Origin: Alphaproteobacteria bacterium
Lineage (GTDB): Bacteria; Pseudomonadota; Alphaproteobacteria; Sphingomonadales; Sphingomonadaceae
DNA: 64,000 bases
Assembly: GCA_018970445.1 (NCBI GenBank)
Contig: JAGWWF010000020.1
Location: 1-64,000 of the forward strand
Direction of reading: 5' to 3'
Shown here: piece by piece, positions 39,267-50,470 of the stretch
How positions within the stretch are numbered: the stretch's first letter is position 1
How the letters are laid out: each line of letters opens with the position of its first letter
Notes under the pieces: generated by a model
What the model was told of the DNA's origin: nothing
Seen by the model: only the letters and a program-made list of their open reading frames with translations
Databases searched by the model: none
Made by a program: the position numbers and the translations under genes

Positions 39267-40643
39267 TCAGGCGGCGCAGGCGCTGGCGATGGCATCGCGT
39301 TCGGCCTTCAGGGCCTCGGCGATCAGAAAGGCCATTTCCAGGCTCTGGCTGGCGTTCAGCCGCGGGTCGCACTGCGTCTGATAGCGGCTGGCCAGGCCTT
39401 CATCGGAAATGGCAACGGCGCCGCCGGTGCATTCGGTCACGTCCTGTCCGGTCATTTCCAGATGGATGCCGCCGGCATGGCTGCCCTCGGCCCGGTGGAT
39501 GGCGAAAAAGCCCTTTACTTCCGAAAGGATACGGTCGAATGGCCGGGTCTTCAGGCCGCCAGCCGCCTTGATCGTGTTGCCGTGCATCGGGTCACAGCTC
39601 CACACCACATACCGGCCTTCGCGCTGCACGGCGCGGATCAGGCGGGGCAGATGCTGATCGACCTTGTCGTGGCCAAAACGGGTGATCAGCGTGAGCCGGC
39701 CGGGCACATTGCCGGGATTGAGCGTGTCGATCAGGCGCAACAGATCGTCGGCCTCCAGGCTGGGCCCGCACTTCAGGCCCAGCGGATTGCCAACGCCGCG
39801 CAGGAATTCGACATGGGCGCTGCCGGCAAAGCGGGTGCGATCGCCGATCCAAAGCATATGGGCCGAAGTGTCATACCAGTCACCGGTCAGGCTGTCCTGC
39901 CGGGTCATCGCCTCTTCAAAGCCCAGCAGCAGCGCCTCGTGGCTGGTGAAGAAGCTGGTGGCCTTCAACTGCGGCACCGTATCGGGCGACAGGCCAATGG
40001 CGGCCATGAAATCAAGGGCTTCCCCGATGCGATCGGCCAGCAGGGCATATTGATCGGCCCAGGGGCTGCGCGCGGCGAAATCCAGGTTCCATTTGTGCAC
40101 CTGGTGCAGATTGGCATAGCCACCGCTGGCAAAGGCGCGCAGCAGGTTCAGGGTTGCGGCCATCTGCAGATAGCCGCGCACCATGCGCTGCGGATCTGGT
40201 GTGCGCGCCGTGGCGGTGAATTCGATATCGTTCACATTGTCGCCACGATAGCTGGGCAGCGACACGCCATCGATCTCTTCGAAATCGCCGGAGCGCGGCT
40301 TGGCGAACTGCCCGGCCATGCGGCCCACCTTCACCACCGGCATCTTGCTGGCAAAGGTGAGGGTGACCGCCATCTGCAACAGCACGCGGAAGGTGTCGCG
40401 GATGGTGTTGGGATGAAATTCGGCAAAGCTTTCCGCGCAATCGCCGCCCTGCAACAAAAAGGCATTTCCGGCGGCTACGCTAGCCAGCCGTTCGGTCAGG
40501 TCGCGCGCTTCGCCGGCAAACACCAGCGGCGGATAGGAACGCAGTTGGGATTCCACCGCCGCCAGCGCTGACGCATCGGGATAGGCGGGCAATTGCCGGG
40601 CTTCGCAAGCGCGCCAGCTGTCGGGTGTCCAGTTTTTCGTCAT
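39267..40643 (-). CDS. Class II 3-deoxy-7-phosphoheptulonate (DAHP) synthase
   Basis: [47 protein letters not shown]. Confidence 0.95.
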   Translation of the reverse strand: MTKNWTPDSWRACEARQLPAYPDASALAAVESQLRSYPPLVFAGEARDLTERLASVAAGNAFLLQGGDCAESFAEFHPNTIRDTFRVLLQMAVTLTFASKMPVVKVGRMAGQFAKPRSGDFEEIDGVSLPSYRGDNVNDIEFTATARTPDPQRMVRGYLQMAATLNLLRAFASGGYANLHQVHKWNLDFAARSPWADQYALLADRIGEALDFMAAIGLSPDTVPQLKATSFFTSHEALLLGFEEAMTRQDSLTGDWYDTSAHMLWIGDRTRFAGSAHVEFLRGVGNPLGLKCGPSLEADDLLRLIDTLNPGNVPGRLTLITRFGHDKVDQHLPRLIRAVQREGRYVVWSCDPMHGNTIKAAGGLKTRPFDRILSEVKGFFAIHRAEGSHAGGIHLEMTGQDVTECTGGAVAISDEGLASRYQTQCDPRLNASQSLEMAFLIAEALKAERDAIASACAA

Positions 40644-40717
40644 GACCAAGTTGCTTTGCGGCATTTCAAGGGAGGCTGCAAGGTTGCTGCGCCCACGGCA
40701 AGCGGGAGCGCCGACGA

Positions 40718-42058
40718 TCAGCGCATCAGCACCAGTTCCTCGCTCATCGTCGGGTGCAAGGCCATGGTGTCGTCAAAGTGCGCCTTGGTCAGGCCTGCCT
40801 TCACGGCGATGGCCACTGCCTGCAATATTTCCGGCGCATCCGGCCCGATCATGTGGGCACCAACCACCCGATCGGTGCTGGCATCGACCACCAGCTTGTA
40901 CAGCGCGCGTTCATTGCGCCCGGCCAGCACATTCTTCATCGGCCGGAAATCGGAGGTGAACACGCGCACCTGGCCATAGGCGTTGCGCGCTTCGGCTTCC
41001 GTCATCCCCACGCTGCCCAGCGGCGGGTTGCTGAACACCGCCGACGGGATGGCGCGGTAGTCCACCGTCCACGGCTTGTTGCCAAACTGCGTGTCGGCAA
41101 AGGCATGGCCCTCGCGGATCGCTACCGGCGTAAGTTGCACGCGGTCGGTCACGTCGCCCACGGCGAAGATGCTGGGCACATTGGTACGGTTCTCGCCGTC
41201 CACCGCGATGGCGCCCTTCTCATTGAGCGCCACGCCGGCCGCATCCAGCCCCAGGCCCTCGATGTTGGGCACGCGGCCCAGCGCCCACATCAGCACATCG
41301 GTTTCGATGGTCTTGCCATCCACGAAATGCAGCACCAGGCCCGCATCCGTCTGTTCCACCCGTTCCAGCTTGCAGTTCAGCTTGAAGCTGATGCCCTTGG
41401 CGGTGGAGATGGTGAGCAGCCGGTCGGCCAGCGCCGGTTCCCAGCCGCGCAGGATGGTGTCGCTGCGGTTGATCAGTGTCACATCCGTGCCCAGTTCGTG
41501 GAACACACCGGCAAATTCGGTGGCAATATAGCCGGCGCCGGCGATCACCATGCGGCGCGGCAGTTCGGGCAGATGGAACACCTCGTTCGAGGTGATGCCA
41601 TGTTCGGCGCCGGGCACATCGGGCACGAACGGGCGGGCGCCGGTAGCGATCAATATGGTGCGCGCGCTGTAGCGCGTGCCGTCCACCTCCACATGGTGCG
41701 CATCCAGCAGCCTTGCGTGGCCCAGCAGGGTCGTCACCTTGTTGTTGTCGAGCGTGGTCTGGTAGAGGCCGTTCAGCCGGTCCACCTCGGCCAGCACATT
41801 GTCGCGCAGGGTGGCCCAATCAAAGCGGCGGCCTTCCAGCGTCCAGCCAAAGCGGCGGGCGTCGTCCAGATCCTCGGCAAAATGCGCGCCGTAAACCAAC
41901 AGCTTCTTGGGCACGCAGCCGCGGATCACGCAGGTGCCGCCCACGCGATATTCTTCCGCCACCGCCACGCGGGCACCGTGGCCAGCCGCGATCCGGCTGG
42001 CGCGCACCCCGCCGGAACCGGCACCGATCACGAACAGATCGAAATCATATTTGGTCAT
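40718..42058 (-). CDS. gor: Glutathione-disulfide reductase
   Basis: [26 protein letters not shown] redox-active disulfide, HPTMSEE C-terminus. Confidence 0.95.
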   Translation of the reverse strand: MTKYDFDLFVIGAGSGGVRASRIAAGHGARVAVAEEYRVGGTCVIRGCVPKKLLVYGAHFAEDLDDARRFGWTLEGRRFDWATLRDNVLAEVDRLNGLYQTTLDNNKVTTLLGHARLLDAHHVEVDGTRYSARTILIATGARPFVPDVPGAEHGITSNEVFHLPELPRRMVIAGAGYIATEFAGVFHELGTDVTLINRSDTILRGWEPALADRLLTISTAKGISFKLNCKLERVEQTDAGLVLHFVDGKTIETDVLMWALGRVPNIEGLGLDAAGVALNEKGAIAVDGENRTNVPSIFAVGDVTDRVQLTPVAIREGHAFADTQFGNKPWTVDYRAIPSAVFSNPPLGSVGMTEAEARNAYGQVRVFTSDFRPMKNVLAGRNERALYKLVVDASTDRVVGAHMIGPDAPEILQAVAIAVKAGLTKAHFDDTMALHPTMSEELVLMR

Positions 42059-42157
42059 CTGGGCATCCTGCAGCTTTGGCGTGCGGGATAATCGCTGGGC
42101 TGGCCAGGCGCCAATTATTTCGCCTGTTCAGCCTGAAAGGCAAAATCGATGATGGGC

Positions 42158-42958
42158 TCAGCCGGTGAGCCACCAGTAGAGCCCGCCGATCAGCAGCCCG
42201 ATCTGCAAGCCGGTGATCAGCAGCAGGCGCTGCTTGAAGCTGTCCTTGGCGCTCTTGTGGCGCAAGCGATTGATCGCATACCAGGCCGCCGGGCTGCCGC
42301 CGATCAGCGCCAGGTTGAGCAACGTGCGTTCCGGAATGCGGTTGCGTGTGTTGAAGTTGCGCGCGCGGCGCTTGTCGATGGCAAAGGCGGCAAAGCAGGC
42401 CGCGTTGATCGCGGCCAATGCTGCCAGCACGATCAGCAGCCAGCGCGAGGGAAAGGGCTGCGGGTCGCTGTGTGCGGTGGCCATGATCGCGGGGCTGGCG
42501 ATCACCGGCGGCGGCTCGGCGGGGCGCGCACGCGGCGGGTCCACAGGCGCGGCGCGCGGCGCGGCTTCGGCCATCACTGGCGGCGCTGCACTGCCGCTGC
42601 AATCTAGCGGCGCATAGCGCGGCACGGCATGGCCGCTGGCGATCATCGCGCAGCTGATGTTCACGCCATCGGCCGTGCAGTTGACGATGCGGCGGCCGTA
42701 GCTGTCGGTATCTTCCAGCACGCACTGCAGCGCCTTGCCGGCAGTGATGCTGCGCAGCTGGTCGCGCGCGGCAAAGGGATCGCCGGGCGTGCAGCGCCGC
42801 CCCGGCCGGCAGGCGCCGGGCATTTCCGGCGCATCGATGCCGTTCAACCGCATCGCACCATCCACGTTGGAACAGCGCAGATTGTCCCCATCATGGTGGG
42901 TGGGATTGAGGCAGGTGAAGCTGGCGGCCGCGGCAAGGGCCAGCATTGCAGTGCTCAT
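42158..42958 (-). CDS. Thermonuclease-like (SNase) domain fused to DUF1294 membrane domain
   Basis: N-term MRLNGIDAPEMPG...GRRIVNC; C-term FAIDKRRARNFNTRNRIPERTLLNLALIGGSPAAWYAINRLRHKSAKDSF (DUF1294). Confidence 0.8.
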   Translation of the reverse strand: MSTAMLALAAAASFTCLNPTHHDGDNLRCSNVDGAMRLNGIDAPEMPGACRPGRRCTPGDPFAARDQLRSITAGKALQCVLEDTDSYGRRIVNCTADGVNISCAMIASGHAVPRYAPLDCSGSAAPPVMAEAAPRAAPVDPPRARPAEPPPVIASPAIMATAHSDPQPFPSRWLLIVLAALAAINAACFAAFAIDKRRARNFNTRNRIPERTLLNLALIGGSPAAWYAINRLRHKSAKDSFKQRLLLITGLQIGLLIGGLYWWLTG

Positions 42959-42959
42959 C

Positions 42960-44690
42960 TCAGCGTTCCGGCGGTGCCATGGCCACCGGCTCGCCATCGA
43001 TCACCAGCTGCTCGGCCTCCACCGTGCGGATGGTGGCGCGGCCGGCCAGGATCGCCGCCCGCAGCGCCTTGATCTTGTCGCCACCGATGGCCCGCGCGCC
43101 AAGGGCGGCCTGATCGTCCGGGTTGCTGGCCATCCAGCTGTTCCCAATGCGGCGGAAGCGCACCACGCTGGCCGCCGTCATCACCGTATCGATATTGACA
43201 TAAAGCGTGGCCGTGTCAGCCCCCGGCGGCAGGTGCAGCACGCACAGCGACCAGTCATCATCGCACAGCCGCAGCGGCTTCAGCACATCCGCGATGCCGG
43301 GCGGCACCGTGCGCGGCCCGCCGGCCGGATCGCGCGGGATCACCAGGATCGCCTCGACAGCGGCGGCTTCCTCGATCTTTTCCGCCAGTTGCCAGAGCGT
43401 CTGGGCTTTCAGCGCGGCCTTGGCCTGCTGGCCGGTTGCGCCCGGTGCCGCGGCCAGCCGGCGCACGGCGGCTTCACCGCTCGGCCCGAAATCAAAGCGC
43501 AGCGCCGCCCAATCGAATTTGTCCGGCCGCACCTGGCCGCTTTCCAGCCTGGCCAGCTGGCTGCGGGTGGAAATGGCGCCAAAATCCATCAGTGGCGTCG
43601 CCAGCAGCAGCGCCACGCCGCACAGCAGGAAGGCCATCACCAGATTGCCGCGCCGCACCCGCGCCATCCATGCCGATCGCCGCAGCAGCGCCCACAGGCC
43701 CGCGATGCCATAGGCCAGCGCCACCGCCACCACCACGCTTGCCCACAGCCGGTCCGGCGTCCAGCCATGCTGCCCGATGCGCTGGCCAAGCGACACCGAA
43801 GCCAGCACCGCCAGGGGCAGCAGCGCGCCCACCAGCACCCCGGCGCTCAGGCGCAGCAGCCGGCGCCGGCTTTCATCCTCGGGCGCATCGGCAATCACCG
43901 CATTGGCCAGCACCAGGCCAGAGGCGATGCAGAACAGCAGGATCGGCGTGGTGCTCTTGGTCGCCTCCCACAATGGCGCCAGGCCGGTGAACGGCAGCGC
44001 CAGCAGAAACAGCGCCAGGCCCACCGCCAGCACCGGGGTGAGCGCCGAGAGCACAAAGCGCAGCACGCGCTGCAGGGTGGAGAGGATGCCGGCCGAATCG
44101 CGGGCCAGCGCGCCGCCGCCGCCAAAGGCCGCGCCCAGTAGCGCGCATGCCACCCGGCTCTCGCCCAGCATCCGTTCCAGCTCGCCAAAGCCGATCAGCT
44201 TGAACAGGCTGGCCAGCATCCAGGCCAGCAGCCAGCTGACCAGCGTGAAGCCGAGCGCAGCGGCCACCGTGACGAGATCGGTCCACGCCCGGTCATGCGC
44301 GCGGGCATAGGGCAGGCCAGCCCCGCCAGCGCTGCGGGCATCATGCCAGGCCTGGAACAGCGGCACCGCCACCGCGATGGCGATCACCGCGCTCGGCAGG
44401 CGCAGCAGATCCGGGCCGCTGCCGTTGGCGCTGATGCCAGACCACCAGCCGGCCGCTGCCGCCACCAATGCGGCCAGCACAGCAAAGCCGGCCGCCGGCA
44501 CCAGCCGCCCGCGATCCCAGAGCAGCCCGAAGGCCACGCCAAACACGATCAGGCCGGTGATGATCGCGCTATCGGCTGGGGTGACTGCCCCGTCCGAAAT
44601 ATCGGCCACCAGCCAGCCGAGAACCAGGCCCAGCACGGCGAGCAGGCCGGCGCGCTGCGGCCAGGGGGCGGCGGTTTCGGAAAGCGTCAC
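42960..44690 (-). CDS. DUF4153-like multi-TM membrane protein
   Basis: About 10 hydrophobic segments then a soluble C-terminal domain. Confidence 0.7.
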   Translation of the reverse strand: MTLSETAAPWPQRAGLLAVLGLVLGWLVADISDGAVTPADSAIITGLIVFGVAFGLLWDRGRLVPAAGFAVLAALVAAAAGWWSGISANGSGPDLLRLPSAVIAIAVAVPLFQAWHDARSAGGAGLPYARAHDRAWTDLVTVAAALGFTLVSWLLAWMLASLFKLIGFGELERMLGESRVACALLGAAFGGGGALARDSAGILSTLQRVLRFVLSALTPVLAVGLALFLLALPFTGLAPLWEATKSTTPILLFCIASGLVLANAVIADAPEDESRRRLLRLSAGVLVGALLPLAVLASVSLGQRIGQHGWTPDRLWASVVVAVALAYGIAGLWALLRRSAWMARVRRGNLVMAFLLCGVALLLATPLMDFGAISTRSQLARLESGQVRPDKFDWAALRFDFGPSGEAAVRRLAAAPGATGQQAKAALKAQTLWQLAEKIEEAAAVEAILVIPRDPAGGPRTVPPGIADVLKPLRLCDDDWSLCVLHLPPGADTATLYVNIDTVMTAASVVRFRRIGNSWMASNPDDQAALGARAIGGDKIKALRAAILAGRATIRTVEAEQLVIDGEPVAMAPPER

Positions 44691-44730
44691 GCCACAAGCA
44701 GCACAGATTTTTCGGCTTTTCGCAAGCCCC

Positions 44731-46020
44731 TCAGTCGCGGAAGGGGTCGCGCACTAGGATCGTGTCCTCGCGTTCCGGGGAGGTGCTGACCAGCGCCACC
44801 GGGCATTCGGTCAGTTCCTCGATGCGGCGGATATATTTGATCGCCTGGGCCGGCAGATCGGCCCAGCTGCGCGCGCCGGCGGTTGATTGGCTCCAGCCTT
44901 CGAACCGTTCGTACACCGGCTCCACCCGGGCCTGGTCGGCGGGGTGAGCGGGCAGGTGATCCAGCAGCGCGCCATCCAGCCGATAGCCGGTGCAGATCAT
45001 CAGCGCGTCAAACCCATCCAGCACATCCAGCTTGGTCAGCGCCATGCCGCTGATGCCCGAAATGGCGGCAGACTGGCGCACCAGCACCGCATCGAACCAG
45101 CCGCAGCGGCGCTTGCGCCCCGTCACGGTGCCGAATTCGCGGCCGCGCGTGCCCAGCGCCTCGCCGGTGGCGTTGTCCTGCTCGGTGGGGAAGGGCCCGC
45201 TGCCCACGCGGGTGGTGTAGGCCTTCACGATGCCCAGCACATAGCCGGTGGCGCCCGGCCCCATGCCCGAACCGGCCGCCGCCTGGCCGGCCACCACGTT
45301 GGACGAGGTGACAAAGGGCCAAGTGCCATGATCGACATCGAGCAGCACGCCCTGCGCGCCTTCGAACAGGATGCGATCGCGCCGTGCCCGCGCATCCTGC
45401 AGCCGTTTCCACACCGGCTGGATATAGGGCAGCACCGCCGGTGCGACATCGGCCAGCTGGGTCTTCAGCTCATCCGCATCGACCGGGGCCACGCCAAAGC
45501 CGGCGCGCAGGGCATTGTGATGCGCCAGCAGCCGCTCCAGCTGCGGCGCGATCGCATCCAGATGTGCCAGATCGATCACCCGCAGCGCGCGGCGGCCCAC
45601 CTTGTCTTCATAGGCCGGGCCAATGCCGCGGCGGGTGGTGCCGATCTTGCCGGCACCCATCGCATCTTCGCGCAGCGCATCCAGATCGCGATGCAGCGGC
45701 AGGATCAGCGGCGCGGTTTCCGAAACGGCCAGGTTGTCGGGCGTGATGGTCACCCCCATCGCCGAAATGCGCGCCACCTCGTCGCGAAAATGCCAGGGAT
45801 CGAACACCACGCCATTGCCGATCACGCTCAACGTGCCGCGCACGATGCCCGATGGCAGCAGCGACAATTTGTAGGTGTGGTTGCCCACCACCAGCGTGTG
45901 GCCGGCATTGTGGCCGCCCTGGAAGCGCACCACCACATCGGCCCGGGCCGACAGCCAGTCGACAATCTTGCCCTTGCCCTCATCGCCCCACTGGGCGCCC
46001 ACAACCGTGACGTTCGGCAT
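44731..46020 (-). CDS. purA: Adenylosuccinate synthetase
   Basis: [30 protein letters not shown]. Confidence 0.97.
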   Translation of the reverse strand: MPNVTVVGAQWGDEGKGKIVDWLSARADVVVRFQGGHNAGHTLVVGNHTYKLSLLPSGIVRGTLSVIGNGVVFDPWHFRDEVARISAMGVTITPDNLAVSETAPLILPLHRDLDALREDAMGAGKIGTTRRGIGPAYEDKVGRRALRVIDLAHLDAIAPQLERLLAHHNALRAGFGVAPVDADELKTQLADVAPAVLPYIQPVWKRLQDARARRDRILFEGAQGVLLDVDHGTWPFVTSSNVVAGQAAAGSGMGPGATGYVLGIVKAYTTRVGSGPFPTEQDNATGEALGTRGREFGTVTGRKRRCGWFDAVLVRQSAAISGISGMALTKLDVLDGFDALMICTGYRLDGALLDHLPAHPADQARVEPVYERFEGWSQSTAGARSWADLPAQAIKYIRRIEELTECPVALVSTSPEREDTILVRDPFRD

Positions 46021-46034
46021 GTCAGTCCTTCTTG

Positions 46035-46736
46035 TCAGCGCACATAGGAAGCGCCGTTGATATCGATGGTGGCCCCGGTGAGCGAGGCCGGGGCGGTGGT
46101 GGCCAGCCAGCGGATGGTTTCGGCCACTTCCTGCGGACTGGCAACCCGGCCCAGCGGGATGTCGGCCAGCAACTTGTCGCCGCCGCGGCTGGCCAGATAT
46201 TCTTCGGCCATGCCGGTCATGGTAAATCCCGGCGTGATGGCAAAGGCCAAAATCCCTTGCGCGGCATAGGCGCGGGCGATGCTTTTCGTCATCGCCAGCA
46301 TGCCGCCCTTGGCCGCCGCATAATGCCAGTGATTGGGCGAATCGCCGCGATGGCCGGCGCGGCTGGCGACATTGATGATGCGGCCGCCACCATGTTGCTG
46401 GAAATGCAGAACGGCGTGGCGGCACAGATCGGCGGCCGATTGCAGGTTGATCGCCAGGCTGCGTGCCCAGGCGGTCGCAAAGCCGTCTGCATCATCGATG
46501 CTGGCCGCTTCGAACACGCCGGCGTTGTTCACCACCACGTCGATGCGGCCATTGGCCCGCGCCAGCGCCTGTTCCCACAGCGCGTCGGCCGCACGCTGCG
46601 CGGCAAGATCAGCCGCGATCAGGCCGTCGCCGCCGGTGGTGGACTGGCCGATCACGGTGCAGCCGGCGGCCTTCAACGCGGTGTGCGCGGCCGCACCGAT
46701 GCCGCGTGATGCGCCGGTGATCAGGATGCTGGTCAT
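46035..46736 (-). CDS. SDR-family oxidoreductase
   Basis: [25 protein letters not shown]. Confidence 0.9.
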   Translation of the reverse strand: MTSILITGASRGIGAAAHTALKAAGCTVIGQSTTGGDGLIAADLAAQRAADALWEQALARANGRIDVVVNNAGVFEAASIDDADGFATAWARSLAINLQSAADLCRHAVLHFQQHGGGRIINVASRAGHRGDSPNHWHYAAAKGGMLAMTKSIARAYAAQGILAFAITPGFTMTGMAEEYLASRGGDKLLADIPLGRVASPQEVAETIRWLATTAPASLTGATIDINGASYVR

Positions 46737-47266
46737 GTCAGGGCCTCTCCTGGGGCATGGGTGCTGCGGATGGCGGCTTCGGCCTGGGCCCGCCGCTGAA
46801 CCCAGTTGCCGGAAATCGGCACGGGTGCAATGCCGCGCTGTGCCAGTTCATCGTTGATCACCTGGTGGAACCGCAGGCGTTCGCTGCCCAGGAACTGGCG
46901 GGTGCCATCGGCCACCCACGGCGTGTCGGGCGCGAACAGCAGGTGACGATGGGCCAGCGACGGCGTGGCTGACAATTCAGCATCGCGGTGCCCGTGCAGC
47001 ATGCGGAACCAGGCAGCGGTGGTGACAATGTCGGTATCCTCGATCAGCAGGGCCGGGCCGGCTGCGATCAGCGCCCGGCAGCGGCGGGCATGTTCGCGGG
47101 CGATGGCACGCAGGGCATCGGGGGTGAAATCGGTGCTGATGGTTTCGGCAAACTCGCGTCCATATTCGGGCATCAGCCTGGCACCAGGCGTGGCGCACAA
47201 CTGCTGTGCCAGGGTGGATTTGCCGGTGGATTCCACCCCGGTGAAACAGATGTGCCGCATGGCCAT
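46733..47266 (-). CDS. NadR-like AAA/P-loop ATPase (ribosylnicotinamide kinase-like)
   Basis: CFTGVESTGKSTLAQQL P-loop, PEYGREF, DTDIVTTAAWFRMLHG. Confidence 0.88.
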   Translation of the reverse strand: MAMRHICFTGVESTGKSTLAQQLCATPGARLMPEYGREFAETISTDFTPDALRAIAREHARRCRALIAAGPALLIEDTDIVTTAAWFRMLHGHRDAELSATPSLAHRHLLFAPDTPWVADGTRQFLGSERLRFHQVINDELAQRGIAPVPISGNWVQRRAQAEAAIRSTHAPGEALT

Positions 47267-47814
47267 CACGCCGCCGCCTGCCAGCGCCGCCAGCTGTAGA
47301 GCGCGATGGCCAGAAAGGCGACATACAGCCCGGCGGTGATCCACAATGCCTGGCTGGCATAAAGCCCGATCGACAGGATATTCACCCCCACCCACAGCGG
47401 CCAGCCTTGCAGATAACGGCCGTTGGTGAGCAGTTGCGCCACCAGCGACCAGCCCGCCACCGCGCCATCGGCCAGCGGGGCTGCTGCATCGGTTTCGCGC
47501 AGCAGCAGCGCCAGCAGGCCCGAAGCAGCTACCCCGGCACCGATCACCGCCGGCCAACCCCGGCGCGGCATGTGCCGCACCGCCACCGCGCCATTGCTGG
47601 CCGGGGCCTTGATCCAAGCCCACAGCCCCTGTGCCTGCGCCACCAGGAAAAAGATCTGCAAGCCGGCCACGGCATAGAGCCGGCCTTGCCAGAACACGCC
47701 GGCCAATATCAGCACCATCGCCATGCCAGCCGGGAAATTCCACACCGACCGCCGCGCCAGCAGCAGCATGTTGGCCAGCCCAAAGCCTGCCGCCAGAATT
47801 TCCCACGGGTTCAC
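47266..47814 (-). CDS. pnuC: PnuC-family nicotinamide riboside transporter
   Basis: GTG start; RRSVWNFPAGM, LQIFFLVAQAQGLWAW, GRYLQGWPLWVGVNILSIGLY. Confidence 0.88.
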   Translation of the reverse strand: MNPWEILAAGFGLANMLLLARRSVWNFPAGMAMVLILAGVFWQGRLYAVAGLQIFFLVAQAQGLWAWIKAPASNGAVAVRHMPRRGWPAVIGAGVAASGLLALLLRETDAAAPLADGAVAGWSLVAQLLTNGRYLQGWPLWVGVNILSIGLYASQALWITAGLYVAFLAIALYSWRRWQAAA

Positions 47815-47851
47815 GCCGCGCCTTAAGCCCGGCAGCACGGCATTTTGCAAG

Positions 47852-47889
47852 AAAAAGGGGGCGCACCGTTGCTGGCGCGCCCCCATTTT
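47852..47889 (-). terminator. Intrinsic terminator between TonB receptor and pnuC
   Basis: GGGGGCGC...GCGCCCCC stem, T5 on minus strand. Confidence 0.7.
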
Positions 47890-47908
47890 CAGCGATGTTC
47901 CGCCGCGA

Positions 47909-50425
47909 TCAGAAGCGATAGCGCACCAGACCACCGAAGGTGCGCGGCTGGTTGCGATAGCCCGACAGCGTGCCGGCCTGGGCAACACCGGGGAAGATGG
48001 TGGTGATCCAGGCTTCATCGGTGAGGTTCCGGGCCCAGATCGACAGGTCCAGCTTGTCGTTCAGCACCAGAGTCGCCGAGGTGTTGAGGTTGTTCACCTC
48101 GCGCACCAGGCTCACCGTGCCCTGGGCGATCTGCGTCGGGGCTTCGTGCTGATAATCAACGTGGAACAGCAGCTTGGCCTTGTCGTTCAGGCGGGCGGTG
48201 TAATCCGCGCCCAGCGACACCGCGAATTCCGGCGTGCCGGCCACGCGCTGGCCGGTCAGATCAACCGGCACGGTGGAAAAGCTGCCGGCCACCAGCGCAG
48301 CGCCGCCCGGGAAGCGATCGAACTTCGCATCCAGGAAGGTCATGCTGGCGGTGAAGCGCAGATCGCGGGTGGGCGACAGCGAGCTGTCGATTTCCAGACC
48401 GCGCACCGATTGCTGATCGGCGTTGGCCAGGATGAAGCCGGTGCCGGAGAACACGTTGCTCTGGAAGCCGCGCAGCGTTTGCTCGAACAGGGCGACGTTG
48501 ACGGCAAAGCCTTCCCACTGGCCCTTCACGCCGATTTCGTAGACGGATGCATGTTCCGGATTGGCAAAGCGCGAACCGGTGGTGAGGTTCACCGGCAGGT
48601 TGGCGCCCAGCGCCGTGCGGATCGGCGATGCGGCCGGGGCCGGGGACTGCGCCGTCGAACCCGGAATGAACTGGGAAGCGAACGGACGCGAATCAGCTGA
48701 CAGGTTGAACGAGCTGGCCTTGAAGCCGGTCGCATGGGTGGCATACATGTTGATGTTGTCGCTCAGCTTGTACGACAGCCGCAGCGTGTAGGCGAAATCG
48801 GTATCAGAGGTGCGACCATCTTCCACCGCGTTGGGGAAGTTCAGGAACGGCGGCAGGAACTGCAGCGCGCGCAGGCCCAGGAAGGGGTTGGCGCTGGTTG
48901 CAGCAACCGAAGCCGGCACCCCGGCGTTCACACCGGCACGCACCAGATCGAGACCGGAGAAGACATCGGTGCTGGTCACATTGGTCGTCACGTTCTTGCG
49001 GTCACTCGTATAATTGCCGCCGGCGGTGAAGATCAGGCCGTCAACGATTTCCCAATCAGCGGTACCGAAGATCGAGATGGCGCGGTTGCGATAATCATAA
49101 TCCTCGAACCGGCCCTGGCCCTGGCCGCCAAACGCGCCAGCGGGCGTGCCCGGCAGCAGCGCGCGCAGCGTCGGTTCCAGACTGGTATAGGCCCCGCCCG
49201 ACAGGGCGCTGGCATAGCCCCGGAAATCGCGGCCGAAGGTGAGCGCCGCCTGGGCATCGATGTTTTCGTGGAAATAGAAGGCGCCGAGCAGGAAGTTGAT
49301 CGGACCATCGAAATTCGAGGCAATGCGGAATTCCGCCGTGTAGGTGTCGATGGCGTTGCGACCACGGTTGGCACCGATGATGTCGGCACTGGTGAAATCG
49401 CTGTCGGCATTGGTGTTCAGCCGCACGCCGCGATAGGCGCCGATGAAGGTCAGATCAAACTGGCCGACATTGTAATCGGCCTGAGCCGACACGCCGAAAT
49501 TGTCGATCTTGTTTTCAGAAGCAAAGTTGGTTGCCGATTCCAGCGCCAGCGGCTGGTTGGAAATGATCCGGCCACCCAGGGCGCGCACCGCGTTGCCCGT
49601 CGGGCCATCGACGATGTTGACCACTGAGCAGCAGACTTCGTCGATCGTGTCATAATCGGCGATCAGGCGCAGCTTGAAATCGTCCGACGGCTTGAACAGC
49701 AGCTGGCCGCGCACGCCGCCACGGTTGCGTTCATTGTCGTTGCGGTTCAGCGTGACGTTGCGGACATAGCCGTCGCGGCGGTTGAAGTTGCCGGCCAGGC
49801 TGAAGGCGACGGTGTCGCTGATCGGGCCGGTGATTTCGGCGCGGGCAACCACCGCATTGTAATTGCCATAGGACAGTTCGGCAGCGCCGCCGAATTCGAA
49901 CTTGGGCTCGGCGGTGACGACCGAGATGATGCCGGCCGACGCGTTCTTGCCGAAAAGCGTCGATTGCGGGCCGCGCAGCACTTCCACCCGCTCCAGGCTG
50001 GGCAGATCGCCGATGGCGGCGGCCGAACGGCTGCGATAGACGCCGTCGATGAACACGCCCACGCTGGGTTCGATGCCGGCGTTGTTGGCACCGTTGCCGA
50101 AACCGCGGATGATGAAGTTGGTGTTGGCCGACGACTGCAGCTGCGACACGCGCAAGCTGGGCACCAGCGTCTGCAGATCAAGCGCGTCGCGGATCTGCGC
50201 CACTTCCAGCGTCGCCTTGCTGGCCACCGAAACGGCGATCGCGGTGTCCTGCAGGGTCTTGGCCTGCTTGGATGCGGTGACGATGATGATGTCGTCTTCC
50301 GCTTCTTCGGCAGCGGCCGTGGCGGGCGCGGCGGTCTGGGCCAGGGCCGGAGCGGTCAACGCAGTTGCGCCCAGCAGGACCAGCGCACGCAAGGCGGCGT
50401 GGCGCGAGAATTCGTTCAGTCGCAT
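47909..50425 (-). CDS. TonB-dependent receptor
   Basis: Signal peptide, TonB box-like DDIIIVTASKQAK, plug VEVLRGPQSTLFGKNASAGIISVVTAEP, C-terminal F (VRYRF). Confidence 0.94.
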   Translation of the reverse strand: MRLNEFSRHAALRALVLLGATALTAPALAQTAAPATAAAEEAEDDIIIVTASKQAKTLQDTAIAVSVASKATLEVAQIRDALDLQTLVPSLRVSQLQSSANTNFIIRGFGNGANNAGIEPSVGVFIDGVYRSRSAAAIGDLPSLERVEVLRGPQSTLFGKNASAGIISVVTAEPKFEFGGAAELSYGNYNAVVARAEITGPISDTVAFSLAGNFNRRDGYVRNVTLNRNDNERNRGGVRGQLLFKPSDDFKLRLIADYDTIDEVCCSVVNIVDGPTGNAVRALGGRIISNQPLALESATNFASENKIDNFGVSAQADYNVGQFDLTFIGAYRGVRLNTNADSDFTSADIIGANRGRNAIDTYTAEFRIASNFDGPINFLLGAFYFHENIDAQAALTFGRDFRGYASALSGGAYTSLEPTLRALLPGTPAGAFGGQGQGRFEDYDYRNRAISIFGTADWEIVDGLIFTAGGNYTSDRKNVTTNVTSTDVFSGLDLVRAGVNAGVPASVAATSANPFLGLRALQFLPPFLNFPNAVEDGRTSDTDFAYTLRLSYKLSDNINMYATHATGFKASSFNLSADSRPFASQFIPGSTAQSPAPAASPIRTALGANLPVNLTTGSRFANPEHASVYEIGVKGQWEGFAVNVALFEQTLRGFQSNVFSGTGFILANADQQSVRGLEIDSSLSPTRDLRFTASMTFLDAKFDRFPGGAALVAGSFSTVPVDLTGQRVAGTPEFAVSLGADYTARLNDKAKLLFHVDYQHEAPTQIAQGTVSLVREVNNLNTSATLVLNDKLDLSIWARNLTDEAWITTIFPGVAQAGTLSGYRNQPRTFGGLVRYRF

Positions 50426-50438
50426 GTCAATCCTTCCC

Positions 50439-50470
50439 AAAAAGCGGGGCCCATGCAGGGGGCGGCCCCG
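50439..50470 (-). terminator. Terminator-like hairpin in the 5' leader of the TonB receptor gene
   Basis: Minus strand CGGGGCC-12 nt-GGCCCCG-C-TTTTT, about 14 nt before the receptor ATG. Confidence 0.5.
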
